Shown here: in pieces, positions 45,501 through 53,406 of the stretch
How the letters are laid out: every line of letters starts with the position of its first letter
Numbering within the stretch: the stretch's first letter is position 1
Assembly: GCF_002332255.1 (NCBI RefSeq)
Contig: NZ_NRGW01000001.1
Span: 806,001 to 870,000 of the forward strand
Direction of reading: 5' to 3'
Source: Halomonas sp. JB37
GTDB lineage: Bacteria; Pseudomonadota; Gammaproteobacteria; Pseudomonadales; Halomonadaceae
DNA length: 64,000 nt
Notes under the pieces: model-generated
Seen by the model: only the letters and a program-made list of their open reading frames with translations
The model's database searches: none
What the model was told of the DNA's origin: nothing
Made by a program: the position numbers and the translations under genes

Positions 45501-46391
45501 AATGTCTTTAATGATTTGTCGGGCGACGGCGTCACCGAAGATGACTGGGGCGATAAGTTCAATTTTGCTATCCACACCGAGTACAGTAAGTCCGTTTACC
45601 ATGAAGGTAAACTTGATGCGATCTATGAAAGCTGGTTTCCAGAAGACACCCCCACTTGGGAGGCGCAGCCCGAGGTGTTTGAGGAGTTCACCGAAACAGT
45701 GGCCGAAGATGGGGAAATTAGCGAGGGTTGGTTGCGAGATAGCTTTGACGACCTTGTGATGCACGAGTACGGTGAAGAGTTTTATGACGAACACAGAGAC
45801 AAGATTGAACTCATTAGCCGGAAATGGACTGATTGGGACGGTTCAGACGATATCGTCAGCCGAAAAGATCTTGAAAAACTCCTAGAAAGTGACGATACGA
45901 CAAAAGAAGAAAAAGAGGCCATCAACCTTCTGCTGAAGGATGATGGCTTTTTTGAAGTGCTGGATTATTTCAGCCTGTTAGGGGGAAGCAATCGAGGGTG
46001 GAATGCCGGCAGCCATAAAGGTTCAGATGATAAAATTAGCAGCAGAGATCTCAACGAGTGGCGCCATACGTGGATAGACAAGAAGTATGATGAGCACGTT
46101 GAAGAAAACTTTGGCGATAAATTCTACAAAGATAATGCTGACAACATAGAATATATCAGTGAACGATGGACTAAGTGGGACGGGTCGGATGACGTCGTAA
46201 GCAGGAATGATTTGGAAAAACTTCTAGATAGCGAAGACACGTCGAAAAAGGATAAAGACGTTATTCGCTGGCTTCTTGAAGAAGAAGAAGGCTTGTTCAA
46301 CGTTCTTGACACCTATCATAAGGGTGGCGATGAAGATGACAAGATAAGCAGTAAAGATCTGAATAAATTTCGAGAAGACAGAATGGCATAA
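42579..46391 (+). CDS. Very large HrpK/HrpF(NopX)-like T3SS translocator or effector
   Basis: A 1270-residue, very acidic protein with no signal peptide. The N-terminal 100 residues are Ser/Asn/Gly-rich and polar, like T3SS export signals. Residues about 110-345 contain three related units, each ending in a (V/T)xx(D/E)xTPxxY/F motif. Residues about 640-960 hold hydrophobic Gly/Ala-rich stretches (SGALASAAGLTSMVAGIY; ALNVLGGMADAGGGVLDIVL; TGLAGAALGFIGAILSGVM). The last 290 residues have three copies of a (E/N)(Y/F)G..FY.......I..ISERW unit with EF-hand-like loops (GSDDIVSRKDL, DDKISSKDL). This resembles HrpK/HrpF/NopX proteins, which insert in host membranes. ATG 42579 follows AGGA by nine bases. 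Codon use is AT-richer than in its neighbours. Confidence 0.65.
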   Translation: MSTAIGSTSNSQRLSNTLGDEKSDRPKFSQFLEGAKEPSDSASRLPFNNVSFGSREPESEVSDKGQEMLDELVGDDSEYAPYMDGKPELVTEDELVSKDKIEYVSQEYVGGGGVTLSYWFDMLEVRTENGDKFLVQKDITPELYEQVKSVMDGGDTDRLGKDNDWADADIPDDDKDWLSTKSNQDFEIITPNSDVPIPKSFNDISYSDFGDLDDISLGLDSGVQITLDDSAWTEGGTLIYKDSEGKRFAVSEEYTPKVYDQIKNLKETWDEVDEKIGDGDYKLFYGSDDSPVLSGDNEVDSVTDKNGNPVEGIKLVTKGDETYVVLESKTPHQFDTITSDAASQQLGDVDDLFKDKDLPASDETDVMQAETTEDGKTVAELYQEYMKEAYKDAPDDSKEAKYLRLMEAQGMLQGNFQYLPYNTGPGRHGSDTDYAEKMSELKAADARGMLDEEALGNELSDLMADEDIMADSEDFLEKAVDKIKNKDELEDKIADSMLDDDYIKALEELKEDGNIDGAATRFANDMQSLQMLSPDRAEEVQNTLKFQDAIGGLNDIFEGGADAVGEDSLGNASGDVATSLLQGMVTSLFGTKRGVDIYNKIVNGEKVDVSPEEREKLTEIKNSHKALTELLGDQSREILDTSKNGKIEYKSITADEIDRAIDKANVPTADRKGVAGVLGTLTKSGALASAAGLTSMVAGIYKMSDGGLNLGATENERIEVARNFLSLVGVTPSLIRLTGESYKLLSGQPDFADALGLDKSLKESVWDKHFDTKSSPTPPSIPDHLPTMDLGESFSTKDVWEEVNKNQSHSVDSIDKAISGLPDKHQEEGDDLRERINKVADDIRGPNIPDNIDANKKFQWAGGALNVLGGMADAGGGVLDIVLGAKGLEKLSNNGGEPIEFAQKSLQVGAGSFSTTMGLASAASGFGIGPQIATKIAAVTGLAGAALGFIGAILSGVMSALADKKNAGVTKDIENVFNDLSGDGVTEDDWGDKFNFAIHTEYSKSVYHEGKLDAIYESWFPEDTPTWEAQPEVFEEFTETVAEDGEISEGWLRDSFDDLVMHEYGEEFYDEHRDKIELISRKWTDWDGSDDIVSRKDLEKLLESDDTTKEEKEAINLLLKDDGFFEVLDYFSLLGGSNRGWNAGSHKGSDDKISSRDLNEWRHTWIDKKYDEHVEENFGDKFYKDNADNIEYISERWTKWDGSDDVVSRNDLEKLLDSEDTSKKDKDVIRWLLEEEEGLFNVLDTYHKGGDEDDKISSKDLNKFREDRMA

Positions 46392-46473
46392 ATGCGAGTA
46401 GCGCTGAACATTAGTGCTTAGAACGTTGTATCACTTCACACTCTACGCAAAAGTTAAGTGACACATGGTCTAA

Positions 46474-46617
46474 TCAACTTTCAATTTCGACGCTGCTTGT
46501 TTCAGGATTACCAACCGACTGCACGCCGAACAGTTGCTTTACCTGCCCGGCGTGCGCCAGATTCGCTCGTTTATGGGGCTACACGAGGTGGTCTCGATCG
46601 ATAAGGTGCCGATTTAG
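46474..46617 (+). pseudogene. C-terminal remnant of an Lrp/AsnC-family regulator gene
   Basis: An open stretch without a start codon reads through FRITNRLHAEQLLYLPGVRQ and IRSFMGLHEVVSIDKVPI to a TAG. The LPGV..xxS...L.EVV pattern ending in a short tail is that of the C-terminal ligand-binding domain of Lrp/AsnC regulators. The DNA-binding domain and most of the protein are missing; an in-frame stop lies just upstream at 46471. It ends at the otnC stop (a few bases of tail overlap), as if an intact lrp-like gene once faced otnC. Confidence 0.6.
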
Positions 46618-47261
46618 TCTCTTGGAAAGCGGGCTTCCAGCTCAGCGACTTGCTCCTGCGTTAATCCCCGTGGATTTTCACCGCGAAGTAGCAAGAAAAG
46701 CTTGGCAGTCTCTTCTAACTCTTCCGTGGCGTAGACTGCCGCTTCCAGATTCTTGCCGGCCACTACCGGGCCGTGGTTGGCGAGCAGCACTGCGCTGTGT
46801 TTGCCCGCTAGACCACGCACGGCATCGCCCAGCTTGGGGTCGCCGGGGATGTGGTAAGGCACCAGCGGTAGCTTGCCCACGCGCATAACGTAGTAGGCGG
46901 TGAGCGGTGGAATGCAGTCACACGGATTCACTTCCGGCAGGCACGAGACCGCCACCGAATGGGTGGAGTGCAGGTGCACAATAGCGCCGGACTGTGGGCG
47001 CTCTGCGTACATCGCCATGTGCAGGAACTGCTCTTTAGTGGGCGTGTCGCCGCTGAGTAACTGGCCGTGTTGATCTAAGTGAGAAATTCGCGCCGGATCC
47101 AATCGCCCCAAACAGGCATTAGTGGGCGTCATTAGCCAGCCGCCATCGGCTAGCCGTACGCTGATATTGCCGCTGGACCCCATGGTCAGACCACGATCAA
47201 ACAGTGATTTACCCAGCGTGCTGATCTGTTCTCGCTGAGTGTTCTGATCGTGTGTGCTCAT
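46614..47261 (-). CDS. otnC: Class II aldolase, 3-oxo-tetronate 4-phosphate decarboxylase
   Basis: A 215-residue class II aldolase/adducin-family protein. Motifs include MGSSGNISVR, the zinc-site histidines in VHLHSTHSVAV, and LANHGPVVAG with the third ligand. It is the usual partner of OtnK: after the 3-oxo acid is phosphorylated, OtnC decarboxylates it to dihydroxyacetone phosphate. The ATG overlaps the otnK stop (ATGA). The gene order otnK-otnC supports this over fuculose-phosphate aldolase. Confidence 0.87.
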   Translation of the reverse strand: MSTHDQNTQREQISTLGKSLFDRGLTMGSSGNISVRLADGGWLMTPTNACLGRLDPARISHLDQHGQLLSGDTPTKEQFLHMAMYAERPQSGAIVHLHSTHSVAVSCLPEVNPCDCIPPLTAYYVMRVGKLPLVPYHIPGDPKLGDAVRGLAGKHSAVLLANHGPVVAGKNLEAAVYATEELEETAKLFLLLRGENPRGLTQEQVAELEARFPRD

Positions 47262-48544
47262 GCCAGCACCTCGAACGCCCGGGTGAAAAAGTCCACTCCG
47301 CCGAAGTTACCTGACTTAAGTGCCAGCGAGAGCGGTGCCTCGCGGCCGGGCCAGGGCGCCTGGGTCCATGGCACGCCAGGATCGATCTGTTCACCGATGC
47401 GCAGCGTCGTGATACCCAGTGCAGAGACCACCGCGCCCGAGGTTTCGCCGCCCGCGACCAGCAACCGCCCAACGCCTTCGTTGACGAGTGTGACGGCTAG
47501 CTGGCTCAGCGCTTTTTCCACTAGTTGCCCAGCACGTTCGATGCCCAAGGCTCGCTGAGCGGCGTTAACCTTATCAGGGTCTGCCGAGGCGTAAATCAGC
47601 GCAGGGGCATTTTGCTCCAAACGCTCAAAGGCGAAGGCCAGCGCCTGCTCCCACTGTTTGTCCCCCTCAGCCAACGATAGCGGGTCAAGCGCAAAGCCGC
47701 CCTCAGGTTGGCGTTCCAGGAAATTCGCTACTTGGGCCAGAGTTGCGCGTGAGCAGCTGCCCGAGAGCACTAATGAGCTGCCTGAGGACGGCTGTAAACG
47801 GCCCGGTTCGGTAATCGTATCTAGCCAGCCTTGGGCGCGGTACTGAGCCGGTAATGCTTGTCCTAGCCCAGAGCCACCGGTGACTAACGGTAGCGATACG
47901 GTGGCTTCTGCCAGCACGCTGAGATCCTGCTCGTCTAACGAGTCGCAGATCACATGACGAATGCCTTGCTCCGCGAGGGCGGATAAATGATCACGCGTTG
48001 CGTCAGCTCCTTTGGCTAGCACGGCGCGGTTGGTTAAACCCACCGGATGTGCTGTCTGGCGAGCGAGCACACGTACTAAATCAGCATCTTGCATCGGTGT
48101 TAGCGGGTGATGCTGCATCCCGCTATCGTTGAGCAAGCGATCGCCTACAAACAGGTGCCCTTGATAGACCGTGCGGCCGTTAACCGGAAACGCCGGCACC
48201 ATGACGGTCTGAGACGCCCCTAAGGCGTCTAGCAGCGCATCGGCCACCGGGCCGATATTGCCCTGGTCGGTGGAGTCAAACGTTGAACAGTACTTAAAGA
48301 ACAGCTGCTTGGCGCCCTGCTCACGTAGCCAGGAGAGGGCCGCCAGTGAGTCGGCGACGGCCTCGTCTGGCGGGCAGGAGCGCGACTTCAGCGCCACCAC
48401 CACGGCATCGACGTTGGCAAGGTCGAGCGCTTGCTGCGGTACGCCGATCACCTGCAGACAGCGCATGCCGCCGCGCACTAGATTATTGGCGAGGTCGGTA
48501 GCCCCGGTGAAGTCGTCTGCAATGGCGCCTAATACGATTGTCAT
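47258..48544 (-). CDS. otnK: 3-oxo-tetronate kinase (four-carbon acid sugar kinase family)
   Basis: A 428-residue kinase of the former DUF1537 family. The N-terminal substrate domain starts LGAIADDFTGATDLANNLVRGG, and the C-terminal nucleotide domain holds LLVAGGETSGAVVSALGI. It phosphorylates a 3-oxo-tetronate (oxidised threonate or erythronate) for OtnC. It follows the tctA gene by 22 bases on the minus strand. The real substrate depends on the missing or atypical dehydrogenase step. Confidence 0.88.
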   Translation of the reverse strand: MTIVLGAIADDFTGATDLANNLVRGGMRCLQVIGVPQQALDLANVDAVVVALKSRSCPPDEAVADSLAALSWLREQGAKQLFFKYCSTFDSTDQGNIGPVADALLDALGASQTVMVPAFPVNGRTVYQGHLFVGDRLLNDSGMQHHPLTPMQDADLVRVLARQTAHPVGLTNRAVLAKGADATRDHLSALAEQGIRHVICDSLDEQDLSVLAEATVSLPLVTGGSGLGQALPAQYRAQGWLDTITEPGRLQPSSGSSLVLSGSCSRATLAQVANFLERQPEGGFALDPLSLAEGDKQWEQALAFAFERLEQNAPALIYASADPDKVNAAQRALGIERAGQLVEKALSQLAVTLVNEGVGRLLVAGGETSGAVVSALGITTLRIGEQIDPGVPWTQAPWPGREAPLSLALKSGNFGGVDFFTRAFEVLA

Positions 48545-48566
48545 ACGTCGCTTCCGTCGTCAGGGT

Positions 48567-50060
48567 TCAGGGCGTGGCGGCTTTCAGGCGCGCGCGCTTA
48601 ATTAATGGGGTGATGACTGTCACCGCAAGCAGCAGCGCCGCGATAGCCAGCAGAGTGGCGCTGATAGGGCGAGAAAAGAAGATTGCAATATCGCCCTGTG
48701 ACATCGACAGCGCTCGGCGTAGTTCGCTTTCTGCTATCGGCCCCAGCACTAAGCCCAAAATGATAGATACCAGGGGGAATTTGAGTTTCTCAAGCAGATA
48801 GCCCATCACGCCAAAACCGAGCATCAGCCAAACATCAAACATCGAGTTGCGCACTGAGTAGGTGCCCACAATACAGCACATGATGATAATCGGACCGAGC
48901 GCGGAGTAGGGCACGTTCAACAGTTTAGTGAACAGAATGATAAATGGCTTGGAAAATAGCAGGATCATAAAGTTGACGATAAACAGGCCTGCAAAGACGG
49001 CATAGATCAGGCTACTGTGCGTCATCATAAACATAGGGCCAGGCTGAAGGCCGTGCATGATAAACGCACCCAAGATCACTGCCGTTGTGCCACTGCCGGG
49101 AATGCCCAAAGCAAACAGCGGTACTAAGGCGCCCATGGCAGCAGCGTTATTGGCCGATTCTGGCGCGGCAATGCCCTCGGGCGCCCCTTTACCAAATTTT
49201 TCTGGGTGTTTAGACCAGCGCACCGTTTCGCTGTAGCTCACCATTGCCGCCGTGCTGGCCCCAATGCCGGGCAGAATGCCGATGATCACGCCAATAATAG
49301 ACGAGCGCGTTAGCGTGGTGCCGATCTGGCGCAGGATAGGCAGGTCAAAGATTTTGACTTTAACCTTTGTCAGCGGCTGATGAGTATCTTGATCCAGAGA
49401 GCGCTTCATGACCTCAGAAACAGCGAAGAGGCCCACGATCATAGGAATGAGGCCCACTCCTTCCATCAAGTTGAGATTATCAAACGTATAGCGGCTAGTG
49501 CCGGTCAGCGGGTCGATACCCACCGTGGCGATAAACAGCCCCAACGTAGCGCCAATCAAGCCGTAGATAAGCCGGCCACCCAAGGATGCCACCACCGTTA
49601 GGCCTAATACCGCCAGGGCAAAATACTCCGGCGAGGAAAATTTTAGCGCCAGCTTCGCCAGCATAGGGGTAAAGATAATGAGCGCAATAGTGCCCACTAA
49701 GCCACCAATGGCAGAGCTAAGTACGCCAATACCAAGCGCTTTGCCTGCTTGGCCTTGTTGTGTCATCGGATAGCCGTCAAAGGCCGTCATGACCGCTTCA
49801 GGCGTGCCGGGGGCGCGGTAAAGAATGGCGGTAATGAGCCCGGAGAATACCGTTGCGCCGTAGATGGCGGTGAGCACCATAAACGCGGTCGTCGGTTCCA
49901 TACCGTAAGTGACGGGTAGCAGGATAACCACCAGGATAACGCCGCTGATACCGGGCAGGGCACCGCCGATAAAGCCGATAAATACGGCAGACGTCAGTAA
50001 TAGCAGGTTGAGTGGCTGCATCACCACGGCCAGCCCGCCTAGAAAACTTTCTAGCATCAT
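48567..50060 (-). CDS. tctA: Tripartite tricarboxylate transporter permease TctA family
   Basis: A 497-residue protein with about twelve membrane segments. FIGGALPGISG and IGILPGIGASTAAMVSY are the two inverted-repeat signatures of TctA. FALGIPGSGTTAVILGAF is also conserved. With TctB and the TctC receptor it imports an organic acid, here probably the four-carbon sugar acid used by OtnK/OtnC. Confidence 0.93.
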   Translation of the reverse strand: MMLESFLGGLAVVMQPLNLLLLTSAVFIGFIGGALPGISGVILVVILLPVTYGMEPTTAFMVLTAIYGATVFSGLITAILYRAPGTPEAVMTAFDGYPMTQQGQAGKALGIGVLSSAIGGLVGTIALIIFTPMLAKLALKFSSPEYFALAVLGLTVVASLGGRLIYGLIGATLGLFIATVGIDPLTGTSRYTFDNLNLMEGVGLIPMIVGLFAVSEVMKRSLDQDTHQPLTKVKVKIFDLPILRQIGTTLTRSSIIGVIIGILPGIGASTAAMVSYSETVRWSKHPEKFGKGAPEGIAAPESANNAAAMGALVPLFALGIPGSGTTAVILGAFIMHGLQPGPMFMMTHSSLIYAVFAGLFIVNFMILLFSKPFIILFTKLLNVPYSALGPIIIMCCIVGTYSVRNSMFDVWLMLGFGVMGYLLEKLKFPLVSIILGLVLGPIAESELRRALSMSQGDIAIFFSRPISATLLAIAALLLAVTVITPLIKRARLKAATP

Positions 50061-50112
50061 TAACTCCTAGCTCAGGCAGCGATAGACGTTACCGGCATGC
50101 GAATGGGGTGTG

Positions 50113-50586
50113 TCATAAAGGGATGCCAAGCAGCATGACGAAAACGCCCTGCATCAGCAGCGTGGCGATAACGATGGTGATCAGCACTGTGCGCCAGGAG
50201 CGTGCCCCGAGTAGCAGCGTGCATACCAACGTGAACGCAATACTAGCGATGAGAAAACCAACGACACCGATGAGCCATGTGTAGACGATGGTCGTCGCGA
50301 TCAGCCACCAGTGACGGGTGGAAGCAAACGTTAAGTTTCTGCTTTGAGGCGTCAAGGTTATCTCTTGCTCATCCTCAGCGGCCGTTCCATTGCGTTGATC
50401 CCGCCACGTTATGAAGAGCAGCGCGCCACCCAATCCAAGCAGCGCAATTAACAGCGAGAGAGGCCATACGCGCGGGCCAATAAAGGTAGAAACCTCAGCG
50501 GAGCTGGGGAACTGAAGGGTAGGCGCTAAGCTGACCAGTGCGAGAAGCACTACAGCGGAGGCAAAAACGGTAATCCTGGCGTGCAT
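50113..50586 (-). CDS. tctB: Tripartite tricarboxylate transporter small subunit TctB family
   Basis: A 157-residue membrane protein with four hydrophobic segments and a central charged loop (WRDQRNGTAAEDEQEI). Low sequence conservation but the typical TctB size and layout; STFIGPRVWPLSLLIAL is a TctB-like start. It lies between tctC and tctA as usual. Confidence 0.85.
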   Translation of the reverse strand: MHARITVFASAVVLLALVSLAPTLQFPSSAEVSTFIGPRVWPLSLLIALLGLGGALLFITWRDQRNGTAAEDEQEITLTPQSRNLTFASTRHWWLIATTIVYTWLIGVVGFLIASIAFTLVCTLLLGARSWRTVLITIVIATLLMQGVFVMLLGIPL

Positions 50587-50652
50587 GATAAACCCCGAAG
50601 GGACAATGACGTGACGGGCATGCTAAGCGCCCGACTGTGTCAGTGAGTGTTG

Positions 50653-50681
50653 GAAGGCAGGCGAGTGATTCGCCTGCCTTC
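50653..50681 (-). promoter_or_regulatory. Strong hairpin between tctC and tctB
   Basis: A perfect 12-base stem (GAAGGCAGGCGA / TCGCCTGCCTTC, loop of 5) on the minus-strand transcript with no U-tract. It probably protects the tctC mRNA or reduces read-through into tctBA. Confidence 0.6.
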
Positions 50682-50693
50682 ACCTTGCTCTAT

Positions 50694-51689
50694 TCAGTCG
50701 TTGCTCAGTAACCGTGAGTAGAGCTCGTAGTTACGTTCAAGACGCTGGCGGTACTCATCGCTGCCCATCCAACCATCGCGATAGTCCAAATTCACACGCT
50801 CGGCGTAAGATTGGTACTCTTCAGAGTCGTAAACACTTTTAAACGTCTCTTCCAGGCGCTGAAGAATCGGTTCTGGCGTATCCGCGTGAACAAAAATTGC
50901 CCGATCGTTGCCATCGGTTAGATCCCACTCGTGCTCTACGGTCGTCGGCACATCCGGATAGTCAGACAGACGCTCATCGCTAAACACCAGAATCGGCATC
51001 ATTTGACCCGCTTCCATATAGCTCAGCAGTGGGCTCAGCGAGGTGGTTGTGGCATCAATATTATTGCCCAGAACGTTGGCCGTGGCATTGCCGGTGCTGT
51101 CGTAAGGAATGAAGTTCATGTCCAGGCCTGAGGCATCGCGTAGGGCAAGAAACGCAACGTGATCAGGGCTTGCCGTGTGTGTGCCACCCACGGTCACTTT
51201 GCCGGGGTTTTCCTTCGCATACGCCAGGAACGATTCAAAATCCGGGTAGCGCTCAGGATTAACGAACAGCGCCATCACATCTGACTGCAGGCGCGCCACG
51301 GGAGTCAGTTGATCAAGCCCGATGGGGTTTTGCCCTGCCGCCAGTGATGTGACCAGTGTCGTGGAAGCGAAGTCCAGGGTATGCCCGTCTGGCGCGCCGT
51401 TGGCAGTACGCTGGTGGGCCAGCGCACCGGAGGCGGCGGGAAGGTTAATCACCGTAATGCGCGCACCGTCGAGGGCTTCTTCAAACATGGGGCGGACCAC
51501 GCGAGCAAAGTTGTCCGTGCCGCCGCCGGCACCTGCCGCTACCAAAAACTGGATAGGCTTGGTGGGGTAGTCTGCGGCGTCGTCAGCGCTGACCGTGGTA
51601 GCGCAGCTAACCAGAGTTACGCCGAGAGTAGCCATTTTTAACGTGTGCTTAGTGATCGAGAGCTTGGTAAACGAGCGCTTGGTAAACAT
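50694..51689 (-). CDS. tctC: Tripartite tricarboxylate transporter periplasmic receptor TctC (Bug) family
   Basis: A 331-residue Bug-type binding protein with a signal peptide (LGVTLVSCATTVSA) and the family blocks YPTKPIQFLVAAGAGGGTDNFAR, YDSTGNATANVLGNNIDA and LSDYPDVPTTVE. The ligand cannot be read from sequence. A GGAG ribosome site precedes ATG 51689. It heads the transporter genes tctC-tctB-tctA. Confidence 0.92.
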   Translation of the reverse strand: MFTKRSFTKLSITKHTLKMATLGVTLVSCATTVSADDAADYPTKPIQFLVAAGAGGGTDNFARVVRPMFEEALDGARITVINLPAASGALAHQRTANGAPDGHTLDFASTTLVTSLAAGQNPIGLDQLTPVARLQSDVMALFVNPERYPDFESFLAYAKENPGKVTVGGTHTASPDHVAFLALRDASGLDMNFIPYDSTGNATANVLGNNIDATTTSLSPLLSYMEAGQMMPILVFSDERLSDYPDVPTTVEHEWDLTDGNDRAIFVHADTPEPILQRLEETFKSVYDSEEYQSYAERVNLDYRDGWMGSDEYRQRLERNYELYSRLLSND

Positions 51690-51740
51690 AGTGTTTCTCC
51701 AGTATGTTTTTTATTGCTTTTTTAGTCCCGTGAGGGAGGG

Positions 51741-53165
51741 TTAGTCGAGCGTGCTAACGACAGAGGCGCTGGGTGCAGATATGCCCTGCTGAAACATCTG
51801 ATCTTGCTTTTCGCGCAGTTGCTTTAACGTTGAGGCGGGTAGCGCCACGTCTGCTAGAGTAATCGGTTGATTTGGGGCAATATCGCGAATAACTTGCGCC
51901 CCGGGCAGTAGATAAAACGGTACTTTAGCGGCTGAAGACAGTGGCGCTGCAGGATGAATTTCAGGACGCAGCCCTTCTATGTGTCGATGGTGGCCGCGCA
52001 TCTCGAGAGATTGTCCCGCTTTAATAGGCTGCGTTGCCCGGGCCGTTAAATCGAACTTCGGCGTTGTGGCATGTCCGCCGCCGGAAGTAAGCCCATTAAT
52101 GACCACGTCTAATAAAGAAATCGGTGCTTCAAGGCCCAGCAAATGACGAGGCAGATAAATCATGGCGCTGTTGCCGTTGCTGCTGAGCACATGACCCTTA
52201 TCACGCAAAAGAGTCCACACGTGCGGGTCTTCGCAGCGCACGACTACAAATACACCGCCCGCAAAGCTCAGCTCATCCGGGCGCCGCAGGCAGTTAAATA
52301 CTTCTAGCCGTTTTAGTCCTTCCAATACTCCGCCCTGAGCCTGGAGATCCAACAGCGAGGGTACTTCCGAGGTGCGAAGCACCATTGCGTGAAACTCAGG
52401 CCGGTCCGGGCTTAGCCCTGTGGCATTGGCAACGTTGACCATTTCACATAGGTCGGGGACTGAAATTTGCGGTATTGCGACCAGCATTTTGCCCCGTGCC
52501 GCTACTACCTCGCGCTCACGGCCTGCCGGTAGCTCCCACAGCTCATGCAAGTCTGGGGCTGAAAACGGCGTGCCGTTACAGGTGACGGTGCCACTGGCTT
52601 CATCCCAAATGAAGTCATATTCGCTGCTTTTGCCGGCAGCAATAATTTCAAAGCCAAGCGTGTCGGCCCAAGTTAGCAAGCCAATGAGCAGGCTAGGCTG
52701 GTCACCGTCTAACGGCGTGAACAAACGGCCTTTTTGATAGGCTAAGCGTGTTAAATAGGGCCCCACGACTGACTCAGTCTCTTTGGTCGCGATGCCGACA
52801 TGCTTTCCAGCGAGCAGGGCGGCTTCTGCAAAGCGTGCACCCACATCGGGAATGCCGGTTGACTCGACTAAAATATCGAAAGGCAGCTCTTTAACGGTGT
52901 CAAAAGAGGCCGCTGCGATAAAATAACCCTTTTCCCATGCGCGCTGAGCGTCTTGCTCAGAATGGCATACCATTATTTCTTCATTCGCAATTCCCGCATG
53001 AAGAAAGGCCTCAGCGGCTTTTTCAGGGTTAATGTCGATAGCAATACGCGCCGACAGCCCCTTCATCTGACGTGCCTGACGTAGCACTCCTCGGCCAAAG
53101 TCGCCTGCACCCGCAATGCAGGCCTCCACTACCTTGTCTGTTTGAAAATGTTGTAAGTAGTTCAT
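51741..53165 (-). CDS. NAD(P)-dependent oxidoreductase with C-terminal SAF domain
   Basis: A 474-residue homoserine-dehydrogenase-like protein. The Rossmann fold begins ACIAGAGDFGRGVLRQ; a middle catalytic domain has ILVESTGIPDVGARFAEAAL and TPLDGDQPSLLIGLL; the C-terminal SAF-like domain (about 350-450) has AGQSLEMRGHHRHIEG and ITLADVALPAS. Such proteins are often mislabelled as FlgA because of the SAF domain. It is first in the tct-otn transcript, where an LtnD-type dehydrogenase would be expected, so it may perform the oxidation that supplies OtnK. That role is inference. Confidence 0.82.
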   Translation of the reverse strand: MNYLQHFQTDKVVEACIAGAGDFGRGVLRQARQMKGLSARIAIDINPEKAAEAFLHAGIANEEIMVCHSEQDAQRAWEKGYFIAAASFDTVKELPFDILVESTGIPDVGARFAEAALLAGKHVGIATKETESVVGPYLTRLAYQKGRLFTPLDGDQPSLLIGLLTWADTLGFEIIAAGKSSEYDFIWDEASGTVTCNGTPFSAPDLHELWELPAGREREVVAARGKMLVAIPQISVPDLCEMVNVANATGLSPDRPEFHAMVLRTSEVPSLLDLQAQGGVLEGLKRLEVFNCLRRPDELSFAGGVFVVVRCEDPHVWTLLRDKGHVLSSNGNSAMIYLPRHLLGLEAPISLLDVVINGLTSGGGHATTPKFDLTARATQPIKAGQSLEMRGHHRHIEGLRPEIHPAAPLSSAAKVPFYLLPGAQVIRDIAPNQPITLADVALPASTLKQLREKQDQMFQQGISAPSASVVSTLD

Positions 53166-53271
53166 AAGGTGCGGGTATTCCCTTTGCCGAACGGTCTGCT
53201 ATGGCGGACGCGTGCTTGTGTAAATGTGCTATCGCGACCAGTAACGCGATACTTATGTGTGTGGAATGTAG

Positions 53272-53281
53272 TGGTATACCA
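53272..53281. promoter_or_regulatory. Putative GntR/FCD operator 1
   Basis: A perfect palindrome, TGGTATACCA, in the divergent gap between the SAF oxidoreductase and GntR genes. It fits the TNGTNNNACNA-type site known for the FadR/FCD branch of GntR regulators. Confidence 0.6.
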
Positions 53282-53406
53282 TTTTGGAGGTCAATTGATG
53301 GGTGCTTATACTTTGGTCTTGCAATGCGTCTTATTATATTTATCTGTTTGATATTTATGAATTAAAAAAATGGCTAATAACGCCATTTAATTTGTAAGGA
53401 ATATTT

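Noticed and set aside
44996..45577. 193-codon minus-strand frame inside the large T3SS protein gene
   Set aside because: Antisense to a continuous 1270-codon frame; proline/serine-rich composition and no ribosome site.
52973..52982. TGGCATACCA inside the SAF oxidoreductase gene as a third GntR operator
   Set aside because: It matches the reverse complement of operator 2 but lies about 190 bases inside coding sequence and encodes ordinary residues; chance cannot be excluded.
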